Of a stretch of 64,000 nucleotides of DNA, positions 7,853 to 21,010 are shown piece after piece. A model generated the notes under the pieces. The model did not search any database and was not told the origin of the DNA. It worked only from the letters and a program-made list of their open reading frames with translations. Source of the stretch: Clostridiales bacterium (lineage in GTDB: Bacteria; Bacillota; Clostridia; Oscillospirales; Oscillospiraceae). The position numbers and the translations under genes were made by a program. The first letter of the stretch is position 1; the number at the start of each line of letters is the position of its first letter. The DNA lies in contig JALFAD010000059.1 of NCBI GenBank assembly GCA_022772525.1, forward strand, positions 1-64,000. The letters run 5' to 3'.

Positions 7853-9361
7853 ATGGAACTGAGACCCGAAGAAATCACAAAAATTATTCGTAGTCAGATC
7901 AAAAACTACGAGCACAAAATGGAAGCCAGTGAAACCGGCGTTGTCATTCTGGTAGGCGACGGCATTGCCAAAGCCTCCGGTCTGGACAAGTGCATGTCCG
8001 GCGAATTGGTTGAATTCCCCGACGGCTCCTTCGGCATGGCCCAGAATCTGGAGGAAGACACCGTATCCATTACCGTTCTGGGCAGCGATCAGGGCATCAA
8101 GGAGGGCGACACCGTCAAGCGTACCGGCCGGGTGGTGTCCGTTCCCGTGGGCGCTGGGCTCATCGGCCGTGTTGTGAACGCTCTGGGCGAGCCTATCGAC
8201 GGCAAGGGTGCCATCGAGGCTGAGGGCTACCGGGCCATCGAAATGCCCGCCCCCGGCATCATCGAGCGGCAGCACGTCTCCCGCCCCCTGCAGACCGGCA
8301 TCAAGGCCATTGACTCCATGATTCCCATCGGTCGGGGCCAGCGTGAGCTGATTATCGGCGACCGCCAAACCGGTAAGACCACCATCGCAACCGACACCAT
8401 TCTGAACCAGAAGGGCAAGGACTGCATCTGCATCTATGTTGCCATCGGTCAGAAGCGTTCCACCGTGGCTCAGGTGGTGGAGAGCCTGACCGTCGGCGGC
8501 GCCATGGACTACACCATCGTGGTTTCCGCCACCGCCTCCGAGCTGGCTCCCATGCAGTATATCGCCCCCTATGCGGGCTGCTCCATGGGTGAATACTTCA
8601 TGCACCAGGGCAAGGATGTACTGGTGGTCTACGACGACCTGAGTAAGCACGCGGTGGCCTACCGTGCCATCTCTCTGCTGATCCGCCGTCCCCCTGGACG
8701 GGAGGCTTACCCCGGCGACGTGTTTTATCTCCACTCCCGTCTGCTGGAGCGCGCGGCACAGCTGTCCCCCGAACTGGGCGGCGGCAGCCTTACTGCTCTG
8801 CCCATCATTGAAACCCAGGCAGGCGATGTTTCTGCCTACATTCCCACCAACGTTATCTCCATCACCGACGGACAGATTTTCCTGGAGAGTGAGCTGTTCA
8901 ACTCCGGCGTTATGCCCGCCGTGAACCCCGGTATCTCCGTGTCCCGTGTCGGCGGCGACGCCCAGATCAAGGCCATGAAGAAGGTTGCCGGCAGCCTTAA
9001 GCTGCTGTATTCCCAGTACCGGGAGCTGCAGAGCTTTGCCCAGTTCGGATCCGATCTGGATGCAGACACCAAGTCGCGTCTGGCATTGGGCGAACGCATC
9101 GTGGCGGTGCTGAAGCAGAAGAACGGTTCCCCCAAGGAAGTGGCCCAGCAGGTCTGCATCATCTACGCCGTCACCCACGGCTATCTGAATTCCATCGCCG
9201 TGGAGCAGGTGCCGGAGTTTGAGAAGCGGCTGGAAGAGCACATGGATAACTACCACGCGGACGTGCTGGAGGCTATCCGTACCACCGGCAAGCTGGAAAC
9301 CGATACCGAAACCGCGCTGAAAGCCGCTCTGGACGAGCTGGTGGCTCAGTTCACGGCATAA
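7853..9361 (+). CDS. atpA: F-type ATP synthase subunit alpha
   Basis: 502-residue non-catalytic nucleotide-binding subunit of F1. Walker A GDRQTGKT is at 169-176; the family region [17 protein letters not shown] follows later. Standard full length, with no insertions. GCAGGGACTGT before the ATG is a modest ribosome binding site. The 742-aa ORF on the opposite strand is a high-GC shadow. Confidence 0.97.
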   Translation: MELRPEEITKIIRSQIKNYEHKMEASETGVVILVGDGIAKASGLDKCMSGELVEFPDGSFGMAQNLEEDTVSITVLGSDQGIKEGDTVKRTGRVVSVPVGAGLIGRVVNALGEPIDGKGAIEAEGYRAIEMPAPGIIERQHVSRPLQTGIKAIDSMIPIGRGQRELIIGDRQTGKTTIATDTILNQKGKDCICIYVAIGQKRSTVAQVVESLTVGGAMDYTIVVSATASELAPMQYIAPYAGCSMGEYFMHQGKDVLVVYDDLSKHAVAYRAISLLIRRPPGREAYPGDVFYLHSRLLERAAQLSPELGGGSLTALPIIETQAGDVSAYIPTNVISITDGQIFLESELFNSGVMPAVNPGISVSRVGGDAQIKAMKKVAGSLKLLYSQYRELQSFAQFGSDLDADTKSRLALGERIVAVLKQKNGSPKEVAQQVCIIYAVTHGYLNSIAVEQVPEFEKRLEEHMDNYHADVLEAIRTTGKLETDTETALKAALDELVAQFTA

Positions 9362-9377
9362 GGAAGGAGGGTTTCCC

Positions 9378-10226
9378 ATGGCTGGCGTTTCCACCAAGGA
9401 AATCAAAAACCGTATCCGAAGCATGGAAAGCACCAAGCAGATCACGAAAGCCATGGAAATGGTCGCTGCTTCCAAGCTTCGCCGCGCTCAGGCGCAAATT
9501 GCCAATTCCCGCCCTTATTTTGAAATTCTGCGGGATACCATCGAAAATATCACCCGCTCTAACCGGGACTTTTCCTCCCCGTACCTCAAAAAGCAGGAGG
9601 GCAGGAAAATCCTGTATGTGGTCATCGCAGGCGACCGTGGTCTTGCCGGCGGCTATAACAGCAATGTTCTGAAGCTGGTCTACTCCCAGATTCAGGATAG
9701 GGAAGCCACCGTTTTGCCCATCGGCAAGAAGGCCGTGGACAGCTTTAAGAGCAAGGGCATTCCCGTGCTCACGGATTCCTACGCGGAAGCCGCTTCTGTG
9801 GGCATCGGCGACTGCTTTTCCATTGCCAAGCAGCTGTGCAAAGCGTTTTTGGATGGTCAGTACGATGAAGTGTACGTTGCTTACACCGACTTCGTGTCCA
9901 TGCTTGCTCAGTCCCCAGACTTTATGAAGCTGCTGCCTTTGGAGAAGCCCGAGGCTAAGGAGGCTGAGCCGCCCCGCCGGTGTGATACCCTGTATGAGCA
10001 TCCGGCGGAGGAGGTTTTCGCCGCCATCGTTCCCGAGTATCTGGGCGGCGTACTGTATGGCGCGCTGTGCGAGAGCCGGGCCTCCGAGCAGGCTGCCCGC
10101 CGCTCCGCCATGGATTCCGCCACCCAGAACGCTGACGATATGATCGCCGACCTGAGCCTGAAGTTCAACCGGGCACGTCAGGCAGCCATCACTCAGGAGA
10201 TCACTGAGATCGTCGCCGGTTCCTGA
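9378..10226 (+). CDS. atpG: F-type ATP synthase subunit gamma
   Basis: 282-residue rotor shaft. The N-terminal coiled-coil helix (STKEIKNRIRSMESTKQITKAMEMVAASKL) and the C-terminal helix (FNRARQAAITQEITEIVAGS) that insert into the alpha3beta3 head are both intact, around the GDRGLAGGYNSN core motif. AAGGAGGG precedes the ATG. Length is normal. Confidence 0.96.
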   Translation: MAGVSTKEIKNRIRSMESTKQITKAMEMVAASKLRRAQAQIANSRPYFEILRDTIENITRSNRDFSSPYLKKQEGRKILYVVIAGDRGLAGGYNSNVLKLVYSQIQDREATVLPIGKKAVDSFKSKGIPVLTDSYAEAASVGIGDCFSIAKQLCKAFLDGQYDEVYVAYTDFVSMLAQSPDFMKLLPLEKPEAKEAEPPRRCDTLYEHPAEEVFAAIVPEYLGGVLYGALCESRASEQAARRSAMDSATQNADDMIADLSLKFNRARQAAITQEITEIVAGS

Positions 10227-12082
<1,856 letters not shown>

Positions 12083-12087
12083 AGCTT

Positions 12088-12125
12088 CACCCCGATAACC
12101 GTTCAGGTTATCGGGGTGTTCCTTT
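12088..12125. terminator. bidirectional terminator after atpC
   Basis: A 13-bp stem, CACCCCGATAACC with its exact complement, closes a 5-base loop and is followed by TTCCTTT. It also follows the stop of the convergent LtaS-like gene, so it probably serves both strands. Confidence 0.8.
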
Positions 12126-14052
12126 AGGATTCTCCGTAATAATCCACATCCAGAATCAGATTGTTGATTCTGGTAAATTTCTGCACTCGTTCGGCAATCT
12201 CCTTCCGGATTTCCGGTGTGACGGTCAACTCGCTTCCATCAATGGAAAACAGTTTCTTCGTGGATGCGTCATAGGCAGCGTTTCCGTAGATCCAGCTGCC
12301 ATTGGAGAAGGGAGCGAACCCGTCGTATCGTTCGTCAAAGGCATCGCTGCCGATGTAGTCATAGGGACTGTCAATGCCCAGCAGGTTCAGCACCGTTGGC
12401 AGAACGTCCGAGGTGTTCAGCACCTTCTCTACTTCCATGGGCTCCAAGCCGGAACTCCAAATAAAGCAGGGGGTCTTTTCCAGCAGCAGCTTCTTATCTA
12501 CCCCGGACAGCTCCAGCAAAGCTTTCTCGTTCTTATAGCCATAGGTGTAATGGTCGGTGACGCCGATAATCACGGTGTTTTCCAGTTCTCCCTTTTCTTC
12601 CAGCTCACAAAGCAGCCGGGCAAACAGGTCATCTACCAGCTTCGCTTTCAGAAGCGCACAATCTGTCTCCTCGTTGCCAGTAAGGCCCTTGAATTCCGGG
12701 TACTTTTTCAGGCCCCAGTAGCTGAGTACCTCATTATATTTATAACTCAAGTGGGCAGATCGGGTGATGATAAAATTCAGGCGTTTTCCCTCCCGGAAAA
12801 ATTCGCTGTTCAGCTCCCCGTTGTCGAATAGAAGCTGATCGTCGTACAGCAGCTGCTTTGCCTTGTCGGCAGACATTCCCGTTAAGTAATCCGCATAGCT
12901 GACATAGGCCTGATAGCCCATAGCTTCTGAGAACACCCCGCGGCTGTAGAAACTGGGGCTGTTGTAGTGAAATTCCTCCGCGCTGTAGCCCGCCTGCCGC
13001 AGCAGAAACGCCAGCGACTGCCGGAAATCGTTGGTCACGTAGTCGAAGGCGTAGCCGCCCTGGCTGCTGAGGAAGGAGCCGGTGTTGATGCAGAATTCCG
13101 TGTTAAAGGTGCGGACGCCGCCGTATGCCGGGGTGTAAAACCGGGTAAAATTGATGCCCTCGGACATGAGGCGGTTCAGGGTGGGGGTATACTCCCCCAG
13201 CATCCAGTCGTCCATGGACTCCATCAGCACCAGTACCACATTTTTCCCGTCCAGCAGGCCGGTCATGGCGTTTTCCTCCGGCTTGTCCTTTTCGGTGAAA
13301 TAGGCATCAATTTCCCGGCGACCCACCTCATGAGCTTCCACATAAGCCGGCGTCAGCGGGTATATGGCATTGGTATAAACATCCTTGCACAAGGTCTGAT
13401 ACAGGCCGCAAACCTGATAAAGCCGGTGGGTATTGAACAGGTTCTCATAGGCGGCCTGTGCGGACTGGGCCCGCCCATAATCGGAACCCGCGTATTTGAC
13501 GCCCTCATCCCGCCCGAACACCGCCAGCGGCAGCAGATAAGCCCCAGCCGCCGCCGATACGCACAACAGTGCGGACACCAGCGCCAAACGCCAGTTGTAC
13601 CGCCACCGGGGGAATTTCCAGACAAGCCCCACCCCCAGTGCAACCAGACCAATCACGCCCAGCCACCATGCAAGCGGATAGCTAAGCAGAACGGAAGCGT
13701 AATTTGCTCCCTCGGAGGCATAGCGGAAATCTGACAGCCACATCATTTCCCCAAAGAGGATATAATAGCCGGTCTGGACGATGGCGTACACCGTAATCAG
13801 GCCATACAGCGCCCCGTACACGATTCTGCCCGCCTTTGCGGGCAGCAGCCAGACAATCGCGCTCAGCAGCGCCGCCCACAGCGCGCCAAACGCCAAAGGC
13901 CACAGCTGTTCGGCGGTAAATGCCTTGGGTTTCCAGGAAAGGAAGCAGAACGCGAACAGTTCCACAAGAAAAAAGGACACCGGCAGCAGCCAGAACGGTG
14001 CTGTCCGCCGCCTTGCGCCCGTTTTTACGGCAGTTTTTTCATACATTCCCAC
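12124..14052 (-). CDS. LtaS-like membrane sulfatase-fold phosphoglycerol transferase
   Basis: 642 residues: about five N-terminal membrane helices (about 20-185), then an extracellular alkaline-phosphatase/sulfatase domain. Likely metal and catalytic residues are present: the Glu in VLMESMDDW, the candidate nucleophile Thr in [10 protein letters not shown], the His in [10 protein letters not shown], and Asp-His in GVTDHYTYG. The family moves glycerol-phosphate or phosphoethanolamine from phospholipid onto lipoteichoic acid or surface glycans. The start is a GTG at 14052 with AGGAG nine bases upstream; the ATG two codons later is less well spaced. Single gene, convergent to atpC and divergent from asnS. 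Confidence 0.88.
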   Translation of the reverse strand: MGMYEKTAVKTGARRRTAPFWLLPVSFFLVELFAFCFLSWKPKAFTAEQLWPLAFGALWAALLSAIVWLLPAKAGRIVYGALYGLITVYAIVQTGYYILFGEMMWLSDFRYASEGANYASVLLSYPLAWWLGVIGLVALGVGLVWKFPRWRYNWRLALVSALLCVSAAAGAYLLPLAVFGRDEGVKYAGSDYGRAQSAQAAYENLFNTHRLYQVCGLYQTLCKDVYTNAIYPLTPAYVEAHEVGRREIDAYFTEKDKPEENAMTGLLDGKNVVLVLMESMDDWMLGEYTPTLNRLMSEGINFTRFYTPAYGGVRTFNTEFCINTGSFLSSQGGYAFDYVTNDFRQSLAFLLRQAGYSAEEFHYNSPSFYSRGVFSEAMGYQAYVSYADYLTGMSADKAKQLLYDDQLLFDNGELNSEFFREGKRLNFIITRSAHLSYKYNEVLSYWGLKKYPEFKGLTGNEETDCALLKAKLVDDLFARLLCELEEKGELENTVIIGVTDHYTYGYKNEKALLELSGVDKKLLLEKTPCFIWSSGLEPMEVEKVLNTSDVLPTVLNLLGIDSPYDYIGSDAFDERYDGFAPFSNGSWIYGNAAYDASTKKLFSIDGSELTVTPEIRKEIAERVQKFTRINNLILDVDYYGES

Positions 14053-14163
14053 GCGGGATCGCTCCTTTTACAAACTTGCCCACATTGTAGCACAAAAAGT
14101 CTCGGGTGTATACTGTTGTTTTTCTTGGAATCAGACAATTTTCATAAAAAATATAATTCCCTC

Positions 14164-14192
14164 TTGTAAATTCTCCCAAATTGGCGTATACT
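14164..14192 (+). promoter_or_regulatory. sigma-A promoter for asnS
   Basis: TTGTAA, a 17-bp spacer and TATACT lie 36 bases upstream of the asnS start. The leader is too short for a T-box. Confidence 0.75.
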
Positions 14193-14227
14193 TACCCTAT
14201 ATTTCAGCAAGAAAAGAGGAGTCCCCC

Positions 14228-15619
<1,392 letters not shown>

Positions 15620-15631
15620 GAGAACAAACAA

Positions 15632-15668
15632 TCCCCCTGATTCTGCTTTCCGTGGAATCAGGGGGAAT
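15632..15668 (+). terminator. terminator after asnS
   Basis: TCCCCCTGATTC pairs perfectly with GAATCAGGGGGA across a 10-base loop, followed by ATTACT. The T-tract is weak. Confidence 0.65.
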
Positions 15669-15679
15669 TACTATGTATG

Positions 15680-15861
15680 GTGAAATATTTTGCTGACGCA
15701 AAATGTGAAATAATGCCTCTGGCATTGTGAAATTTTCCGCTGACGCGGAAAGTGAAATGAAGTAAATCCACCCACGCCCGCAGGCATTTCGCATTGCAAA
15801 GCAATATTTCACGCCCGCAGGGCATTTCACAAATCCCGCAGGGATTTATTTCGTTGAAAAA
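15680..15861. repeat. GTGAAAT multi-hairpin repeat, copy A
   Basis: GTGAAAT spacers separate short hairpins (ATTTTGC-TGAC-GCAAAAT, AATGCC-TCT-GGCATT, TTCCGC-TGAC-GCGGAA). A common core GAAGTAAATCCACCCACGCC follows, then ATTTCAC spacers separate further hairpins (GCCC-GCA-GGGC, AAATCCC-GCA-GGGATTT). Left-half GTGAAAT can pair with right-half ATTTCAC, so the whole could fold as one branched stem. A second direct copy lies 650 bp downstream. Confidence 0.85.
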
Positions 15862-15928
15862 GAGGCTGTCTCACTAAGAAAACGCGCACAAATAGAAGAA
15901 CTATGTTCTGAATAAAACAGCCCCCTAC

Positions 15929-16276
15929 TCATTGCCCATTCCCCTTGGCGGTATTAATGGAGGCAATCAGGATGCGCCGAATCGTGCCGCATTGGGTATA
16001 GAGATCCGCAGCAGCATCCCTATTCAAAATATCAGACCTCACAAACAACTCCAGCCAATACTCTGTCTCATAGCATTCTTTCAATGCAATTTGCAATTTA
16101 GCAATGAAATCCGGCTTTCCATGCGCATAATTTGCTTCACGGATATTCGCTCCGATGGAAGTTGCACTGCGCTCCAGTTGATTCACCAATGAATAATGGC
16201 CCTTGATTGTTTCGGTCAGCTTAATAACCTTGACCGCAAAATCGGTTGAAATATCTCGAAGTTTTGATTCTGACAT
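15929..16276 (-). CDS. four-helix-bundle protein (23S rRNA IVS / Avd-like family)
   Basis: 115-residue all-helical protein. SLVNQLERSATSIGANIREA and the following GKPDFIAKLQIALKECYETEYWLEL are signatures of the S23/IVS four-helix-bundle family, related in fold to the Avd accessory protein of diversity-generating retroelements. The ATG at 16276 follows AAAGGTGG; the longer track ORF runs into the repeat. Members form oligomers and may bind nucleic acid, but the function is unknown. It sits alone between two long direct copies of the GTGAAAT repeat, with no reverse transcriptase nearby, so it looks like a one-gene cassette rather than part of a retroelement. Confidence 0.85.
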   Translation of the reverse strand: MSESKLRDISTDFAVKVIKLTETIKGHYSLVNQLERSATSIGANIREANYAHGKPDFIAKLQIALKECYETEYWLELFVRSDILNRDAAADLYTQCGTIRRILIASINTAKGNGQ

Positions 16277-16329
16277 AGGAATACCACCTTTCTCGCAAGG
16301 ATTATACCGTAAGGAAGAGGGATTGTGAA

Positions 16330-16506
16330 GTGAAATATCCTTCGGATGTGAAATAATACCCTTCGGGTATCGTGATATTTTCCGCTGACGCGGAAAGTGA
16401 AATGAAGTAAATCCACCCACGCCCGCAGGCATTTCACATTACAAATCAATATTTCACGCCCGAAGGGCATTTCACAAATCCCGCAGGGATTTATTTCGTT
16501 GAAAAA
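16330..16506. repeat. GTGAAAT multi-hairpin repeat, copy B
   Basis: Same orientation and layout as copy A. The central block from TTTTCCGCTGACGCGGAAAG to GGCATTTC is essentially identical. Distal hairpins differ in sequence but stay paired (ATCC-TTCG-GAT; ATACCC-TTC-GGGTAT). Together the copies frame the four-helix-bundle gene. Confidence 0.85.
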
Positions 16507-16541
16507 AGAACCCTTTGCTAAAAAGCAAAGGGTTCTTTTTT
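16507..16541. terminator. bidirectional terminator by tRNA-Gly
   Basis: AGAACCCTTTGC pairs perfectly with GCAAAGGGTTCT. T runs follow on both strands. It lies just past the 3' end of the minus-strand tRNA-Gly gene. Confidence 0.85.
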
Positions 16542-16542
16542 C

Positions 16543-16618
16543 TGGAGCGGGTGACGGGGCTCGAACCCGCTACCTCCACCTTGGCAAGGTGGCGCTCTAC
16601 CAGATGAGCTACACCCGC
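16543..16618 (-). tRNA. tRNA-Gly (GCC)
   Basis: Minus strand: acceptor GCGGGTG pairs with CACCCGC. The D arm contains GCTCATCTGGTAGAGC, the anticodon arm CCACC-TTGCCAA-GGTGG gives anticodon GCC, and the T arm is GCGGGTTCGAGCCCCGT. CCA is encoded. 76 nt. Confidence 0.97.
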
Positions 16619-16632
16619 AACGGACATGGCTT

Positions 16633-16660
16633 ATTATACCGAATTTTCAGTTTTTGTCAA
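16633..16660 (-). promoter_or_regulatory. promoter for tRNA-Gly
   Basis: On the minus strand TTGACA, a 16-bp spacer and TATAAT lie 15 bases upstream of the tRNA 5' end. Confidence 0.8.
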
Positions 16661-16675
16661 GTCCTATTTTCAAAA

Positions 16676-17800
16676 TTACCCATCATTTTCTGTGGGCTGT
16701 GTCTCCGGCGCAGTGGTCTCTGCCGTAACCGGGCTGCCGGTGCATGCAGGGTATTCGGAATAATCCCAGACGTAGCCCTCCATTTCCGCGTCCGTCTGCT
16801 CCCGATACCTTCCGTTTTCGCTGCAACGCAGCAAATCCACGTGGTAATACTCCTCCCCGTCCAGAAGAATGTTCCAGGTCCATGGCTCTCCGTCCCGGGT
16901 GCCGGTGACGGTCATGCAGGTCAGCCCCGCATCCCGGCACATGGCGGCATAGACCTGCGCGAAGGCCCGGCTGTCGCCGGTGCCGTGGCGCAGAAGGCTG
17001 TAGGCCGGCGTGATGGAGGTTTCCTGCTTATACTCAAAGCGCTCCATCAGAAAGGCATAGAGCTGGGAAAACTTCTGATAGTCGTCTCCATCGCCGCTGA
17101 CGTACAACACTGCCGAGTCAAATACCGGCTTGACCTGTGCCTGCATCCGGCGCAGAGAGTCCCGGCTGGTCTGGTAGGAGAAAATCAGCTCCACCACCCG
17201 GCTGTCCCCTGCGCCGTACTGCGCCTGCGTCACCTTGGGGACTTCCATAATAGTCTCCGGGTGGTCGTTGGCGTAATCCTGCGCAAACTGAGAAAAATCC
17301 GTATTCTCGTACCGGTTCACCAGCATTACAATGCCCGCCTCATAGCCCTCCAGCGCGTTTGCGACGATGGTGCGGGCCTGCTCGCTGTCCGCCGCTCTGC
17401 GGATGCGCTGAAGCTCCGTGGAATTGTGGCGATAAGTTACGGTGATGGACACCGCCGGCAAGCCGCTGCTGGAACCGATCTCATATTGAATATCCTCCAC
17501 CGCATAGGCCCCCACCGGGTCACTGTGCGTCACATTGAATACCGCCCGCCGGACACCAGCCTCCAGCGTGTCCTCCGGGTATTCCTCCACATGGATGGCA
17601 GCGACCTCCGTGCCGGCAGAGACCAGTTGCTTCAGCGCGCTCAGAAACTCCATATAATCGGCGGCAACAATGGTATCCGTGTGGGATACCTGTTTCGGCG
17701 CCTCATGGGGCGTTACGGACACAAAGCTTCCGTTCAGCCAGCCGCAGCCCCCCAGCAGCAGGCACAACGCCGGAATCAGCGGCAGCAGCTTTCGTTTCAT
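16676..17800 (-). CDS. lipoprotein with degenerate transglutaminase-like domain
   Basis: 374 residues from the ATG at 17800 (GAGGTG upstream). A lipobox LLLGGC marks a lipid-anchored exported protein. Residues about 270-345 resemble the transglutaminase-like/papain fold region (GTGDSRAFAQVYAAMCRDAG ... PWTWNILLDGEEYYHVDLL). The usual catalytic Cys is Ser (GDS instead of GDC) and the usual His-Ala-Trp-Asn is Thr-Trp-Asn; only the Asp of HVDLL remains. It is therefore probably a non-catalytic binding domain. A Thr/Glu/Pro-rich tail follows. It lies 14 bases downstream of the YitT-family gene and ends the parE-parC transcription unit. Confidence 0.75.
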   Translation of the reverse strand: MKRKLLPLIPALCLLLGGCGWLNGSFVSVTPHEAPKQVSHTDTIVAADYMEFLSALKQLVSAGTEVAAIHVEEYPEDTLEAGVRRAVFNVTHSDPVGAYAVEDIQYEIGSSSGLPAVSITVTYRHNSTELQRIRRAADSEQARTIVANALEGYEAGIVMLVNRYENTDFSQFAQDYANDHPETIMEVPKVTQAQYGAGDSRVVELIFSYQTSRDSLRRMQAQVKPVFDSAVLYVSGDGDDYQKFSQLYAFLMERFEYKQETSITPAYSLLRHGTGDSRAFAQVYAAMCRDAGLTCMTVTGTRDGEPWTWNILLDGEEYYHVDLLRCSENGRYREQTDAEMEGYVWDYSEYPACTGSPVTAETTAPETQPTENDG

Positions 17801-17814
17801 GACACACACCTCTT

Positions 17815-18678
17815 TCACAGTGCGTTGCGGTGATACCGACTGAAGCCGTCACCCAAAACCTGATGAGCCTCCTGCACAATCACAAAGGCCGCCGGATCAA
17901 TTTCCATGACCAGTTCCTTCAGCTCCGTGATCTGCTGGCGCTTGACGGCAGTCAGCACCACCATCATTTCCTGATGGGTGTAGCTGCCCTCGCCATGGAG
18001 GAAGGTCGCGCCCCGGTCCAGCCGGTCATTGATGGCCTCCGCGATTTTCTGGTGCTCCCGGGTCATAATCAGGGCGACCTTGGAATAGTCAAAGCGGTAT
18101 ACCACCGCGTCCATGACCTTGCCGCACAAAAATACGGTCACGCCGGTGTACAGGGCCTTGTTGAGGTCCCGGAACACAATGCCCGTAATCACCGCCACCA
18201 TGGCGTCAAAGCACATGGAAATCTGCCCGATGGGCACATCCCGGTAGCGCAGCTTCAGCAGCCGCACCACGATGTCCGAGCCGCCCGTAGAGGCCCCGGC
18301 GGCAAACACCGCGCCAAGCCCCAAACCGCACAGCACGCCGCCGTACAGCGCGCCGATCAGCGGTTCCGTAGCGGGCATGGGAATCAGGGCAAAGGCGTCG
18401 ATCAGGACAGAGCTGCACAGCATCCCCGTCAGGGAGCCGAAAAAGAAGCGCTTACCGATTTTCAAGCCGGCAATCAGAAAGAGGGGGAGATTGATCAGCA
18501 CAGAAAGGCTTCCCACGCTGCCGCCTCCCAGCAGCTCCACCGCCACCAGCGCAAGGCCGGAAATACCGCCGGTACTGATGTCATTGGGGAGCAGGAAGCA
18601 GGATAAACCCAGTGCGAACAGGGCACTGCCCAGAATCGTCACGACGATCCAGCCATATTTTTTCTGAAAATTGCTCAT
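17815..18678 (-). CDS. YitT family membrane protein (DUF161/DUF2179)
   Basis: 287 residues. About five to six membrane helices occupy the first 200 residues, with the characteristic GISGLALV and GASTGGSDIV repeats. A cytoplasmic DUF2179 domain follows (RGATFLHGEGSYTHQEMMVV). The molecular role is unknown; transport has been proposed for the family. The ATG at 18678 lies four bases after the parC stop, with GAGG upstream, so the two are co-transcribed. Confidence 0.88.
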   Translation of the reverse strand: MSNFQKKYGWIVVTILGSALFALGLSCFLLPNDISTGGISGLALVAVELLGGGSVGSLSVLINLPLFLIAGLKIGKRFFFGSLTGMLCSSVLIDAFALIPMPATEPLIGALYGGVLCGLGLGAVFAAGASTGGSDIVVRLLKLRYRDVPIGQISMCFDAMVAVITGIVFRDLNKALYTGVTVFLCGKVMDAVVYRFDYSKVALIMTREHQKIAEAINDRLDRGATFLHGEGSYTHQEMMVVLTAVKRQQITELKELVMEIDPAAFVIVQEAHQVLGDGFSRYHRNAL

Positions 18679-18682
18679 AGGG

Positions 18683-20929
18683 TCAAACCTCAAAGGACTG
18701 CTGCTTCTCCGCCGCGTCCTCTTCCTTGAGAAGTGCACCGGCGGAGGGGATCGTCTTGGTGCGGTAGCGTCCGGGATTTGTGATGCCGCTGTTTTCCAGC
18801 AGCACGGCGTTTTGCAGCACCGCCTTCTTTTTCAGGGTCATCACCGCCACACCCTGCGTATTTCTGGTGGTCTTGGGCAGCAACTGGGCGGTGGAGAAGA
18901 TGGCGGCCCGGCCGTCGGAGGAATACAGGGCGATCTGGGTGTCCTCCTCCAGCGCCATAGCGGTCACCAGCGGGCTCTTATCCGAGTAAGCGCCGGTGAG
19001 CTTTCTGCGGTTGGTTTTCGTCTCGTAGGCGCTGAGGGGCACCTTGGCGGCCTTGCCGTTTTCAAAGAAGAACAGCACAAAGCCCTTGTAGTCCCCGCAG
19101 AACTGCAAGCTGACCATGTTCTCTCCCGGCTCGAAGCCCAGCTTCTGGGGCAGGTAATCGCCCAGAAGGGATGCCTTGCCGTCGTCAAAGTCGGAAAGCC
19201 GGGCCTTGTAGCACTGGAACTTGTCGGTGAACACCAGGAACTCCGCCCGATTGGTGGTTTCCTTCGTGAAGGACAGGCTGTCGCCCTCCTTGAACTTCTG
19301 TTCGCCGCTCATGCGCAGGGACTGCTGCGTGATTTTCTTGAGGTAGCCCTCTTTGGACACGAACACGGTGACAGGATAGTCGGGAATCTCCTCCCCCTCG
19401 TCCTCGGGAGTGGATTCCGAAACGTCATAAAGAATCTCCGTCTTCCGGGGCTGGCCGTACTTGTCGGAAACCGCCTGCAACTCCTTGATAATGACGTTTT
19501 TCAGCTTCCGGGGGCTGTCCAGCGTCTCCCGCATATCCGCGATTTCCTGCTCCAGCTGGGAGATGGCCTTGGTCTGTTTGAGAATGTATTCCTTGTTGAT
19601 GTTGCGCAGCTTGATTTCAGCCACGAAATTGGCCTGCACCTCGTCGATGCCGAACTCGATCATCAGGTTGGGCACCACTTCGCTGTCCATCTCCGTCTCC
19701 CGGATGACGCGAATGGCCTTGTCGATGTCCAGCAGAATCCGCTCCAGGCCTTTCAGCAGGTGGAGCTTTTCTTCCTTCTTGCCAATTTGGAAGAACAGCC
19801 GCCGTTTGATGCAGTCGGTGCGCCAAGCCGTCCACTCGTCCAGAATCTCCCCCACGCCCATGACCCGGGGCATGCCCGCAATCAGAATGTTGAAGTTGCA
19901 GGGGAAAGAGTCCTGTAGTGTCGTCATGCGGAACAGCTTCTGCATGAGCTTATCCGGGTCAGCGCCCCGCTTTAAATCAATAGTCAGCTTCAGGCCGCCA
20001 AGGTCAGTCTCGTCCCGCATATCGGCGATTTCCCGGATTTTTCCCGCCTTAATCAGCTCCGCCACCTTGTCCATGATGACCTCCGTGGCAGTGGTGTAGG
20101 GAATCTCCGTGATTTCAATGAGGTTGCCCTCCTTGACATAGCGCCACTTGGCCCGGAGCTTAAAGCTGCCCCGGCCGGTGGAATAGATTTCCCGGGTGGC
20201 CGCCTCGTCGAACAGCAGCTCGCCGCCGGTGGAGAAATCCGGGCCGGGCAGGGTTTCCAGAATGTCGTGGTCGGGATTCTTCATCAGGGCGATGGCGGTG
20301 TCGCAGACCTCCTTCAGGTTGAATGAGCAAATGTTAGACGCCATGCCAACGGCGATGCCCTGATTGGCGGACACCAGCACGTTGGGGAAGGTGGTAGGAA
20401 GCAACGCCGGCTCCTTCATGGTGGCATCGTAGTTGTCCACCATGTCCACAGTGTCGCTGTCGATGTCCTTGAAAATCTCACCGCAGATGGGGTCCAGCTT
20501 GGCTTCCGTATAACGGGAGGCGGCGTAGGCCATGTCCCGGGAGTAGACCTTGCCGAAGTTGCCCTTGGAGTCCACGAAGGGGTGAAGCAGCGTCTCGTTG
20601 CCCCGGGCAAGGCGGACCATGGTCTCGTAAATGGCAGCGTCGCCGTGAGGATTTAAGCGCATGGTCTGACCGACAATATTCGCCGACTTGGTTCTGCCGC
20701 CGGTCAGCAGCCCCATCTTGTACATGGTGTACAGTAGTTTTCGGTGGGAGGGCTTGAAGCCGTCGATCTCGGGAATGGCCCGGGAGACAATCACCGACAT
20801 GGCGTAGGGCATATAGTTAATTTCCAGCGTTTCGGAAATCGCCTGCTCGGTGGTGGAACCGTGAAGGCCCATAATCCCGTCGGTGTTTACTTTTTTCTTC
20901 TTTTCAGGTTCCTTATTCTTTCGTGCCAT
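18683..20929 (-). CDS. parC: type IIA topoisomerase subunit A (ParC/GyrA-like)
   Basis: 748-residue DNA cleavage-reunion subunit. The active-site Tyr is at about 140 ([12 protein letters not shown]). The quinolone pocket reads [12 protein letters not shown], with Ala98 where E. coli GyrA has Ser83 and Glu102 where it has Asp87. The C-terminal half lacks an obvious GyrA-box (QRRGGKG), favouring a topo IV-like decatenase over gyrase. AAGGAG precedes the ATG. It lies downstream of its partner subunit, with a DUF559 cassette inserted between. The partner's unusual motifs suggest a clade-specific paralogous pair. The ParC symbol is by analogy. Confidence 0.85.
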   Translation of the reverse strand: MARKNKEPEKKKKVNTDGIMGLHGSTTEQAISETLEINYMPYAMSVIVSRAIPEIDGFKPSHRKLLYTMYKMGLLTGGRTKSANIVGQTMRLNPHGDAAIYETMVRLARGNETLLHPFVDSKGNFGKVYSRDMAYAASRYTEAKLDPICGEIFKDIDSDTVDMVDNYDATMKEPALLPTTFPNVLVSANQGIAVGMASNICSFNLKEVCDTAIALMKNPDHDILETLPGPDFSTGGELLFDEAATREIYSTGRGSFKLRAKWRYVKEGNLIEITEIPYTTATEVIMDKVAELIKAGKIREIADMRDETDLGGLKLTIDLKRGADPDKLMQKLFRMTTLQDSFPCNFNILIAGMPRVMGVGEILDEWTAWRTDCIKRRLFFQIGKKEEKLHLLKGLERILLDIDKAIRVIRETEMDSEVVPNLMIEFGIDEVQANFVAEIKLRNINKEYILKQTKAISQLEQEIADMRETLDSPRKLKNVIIKELQAVSDKYGQPRKTEILYDVSESTPEDEGEEIPDYPVTVFVSKEGYLKKITQQSLRMSGEQKFKEGDSLSFTKETTNRAEFLVFTDKFQCYKARLSDFDDGKASLLGDYLPQKLGFEPGENMVSLQFCGDYKGFVLFFFENGKAAKVPLSAYETKTNRRKLTGAYSDKSPLVTAMALEEDTQIALYSSDGRAAIFSTAQLLPKTTRNTQGVAVMTLKKKAVLQNAVLLENSGITNPGRYRTKTIPSAGALLKEEDAAEKQQSFEV

Positions 20930-20950
20930 ATTGCACTCCTTACTGATAAT

Positions 20951-21001
20951 GCCCTCCCCTTTGGGGAGGGTGGCCGAGCGTCAGCGAGGTCGGGAGAGGT
21001 G
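20951..21001. repeat. CTTCCCC-family palindromic repeat, left end of DUF559 cassette
   Basis: CCCTCCCC-TTT-GGGGAGGG is a perfect palindrome, followed by TGGCCGAGCGTCAGCGAGG and CGGGAGAGGTG. It is the inverted counterpart of the copy at 21372-21421. Confidence 0.75.
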
Positions 21002-21010
21002 CGGACGCTC

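Noticed and set aside
7247-9475. 742-aa minus-strand ORF opposite atpA
   Set aside because: His/Gly/Val-rich antisense reading of a well-supported gene; the same effect is seen opposite atpD, asnS, folC, fakA and groEL.
15680-15861. GTGAAAT repeats as a CRISPR array
   Set aside because: Spacing is irregular, the intervening segments are self-complementary hairpins, and no cas genes are present.
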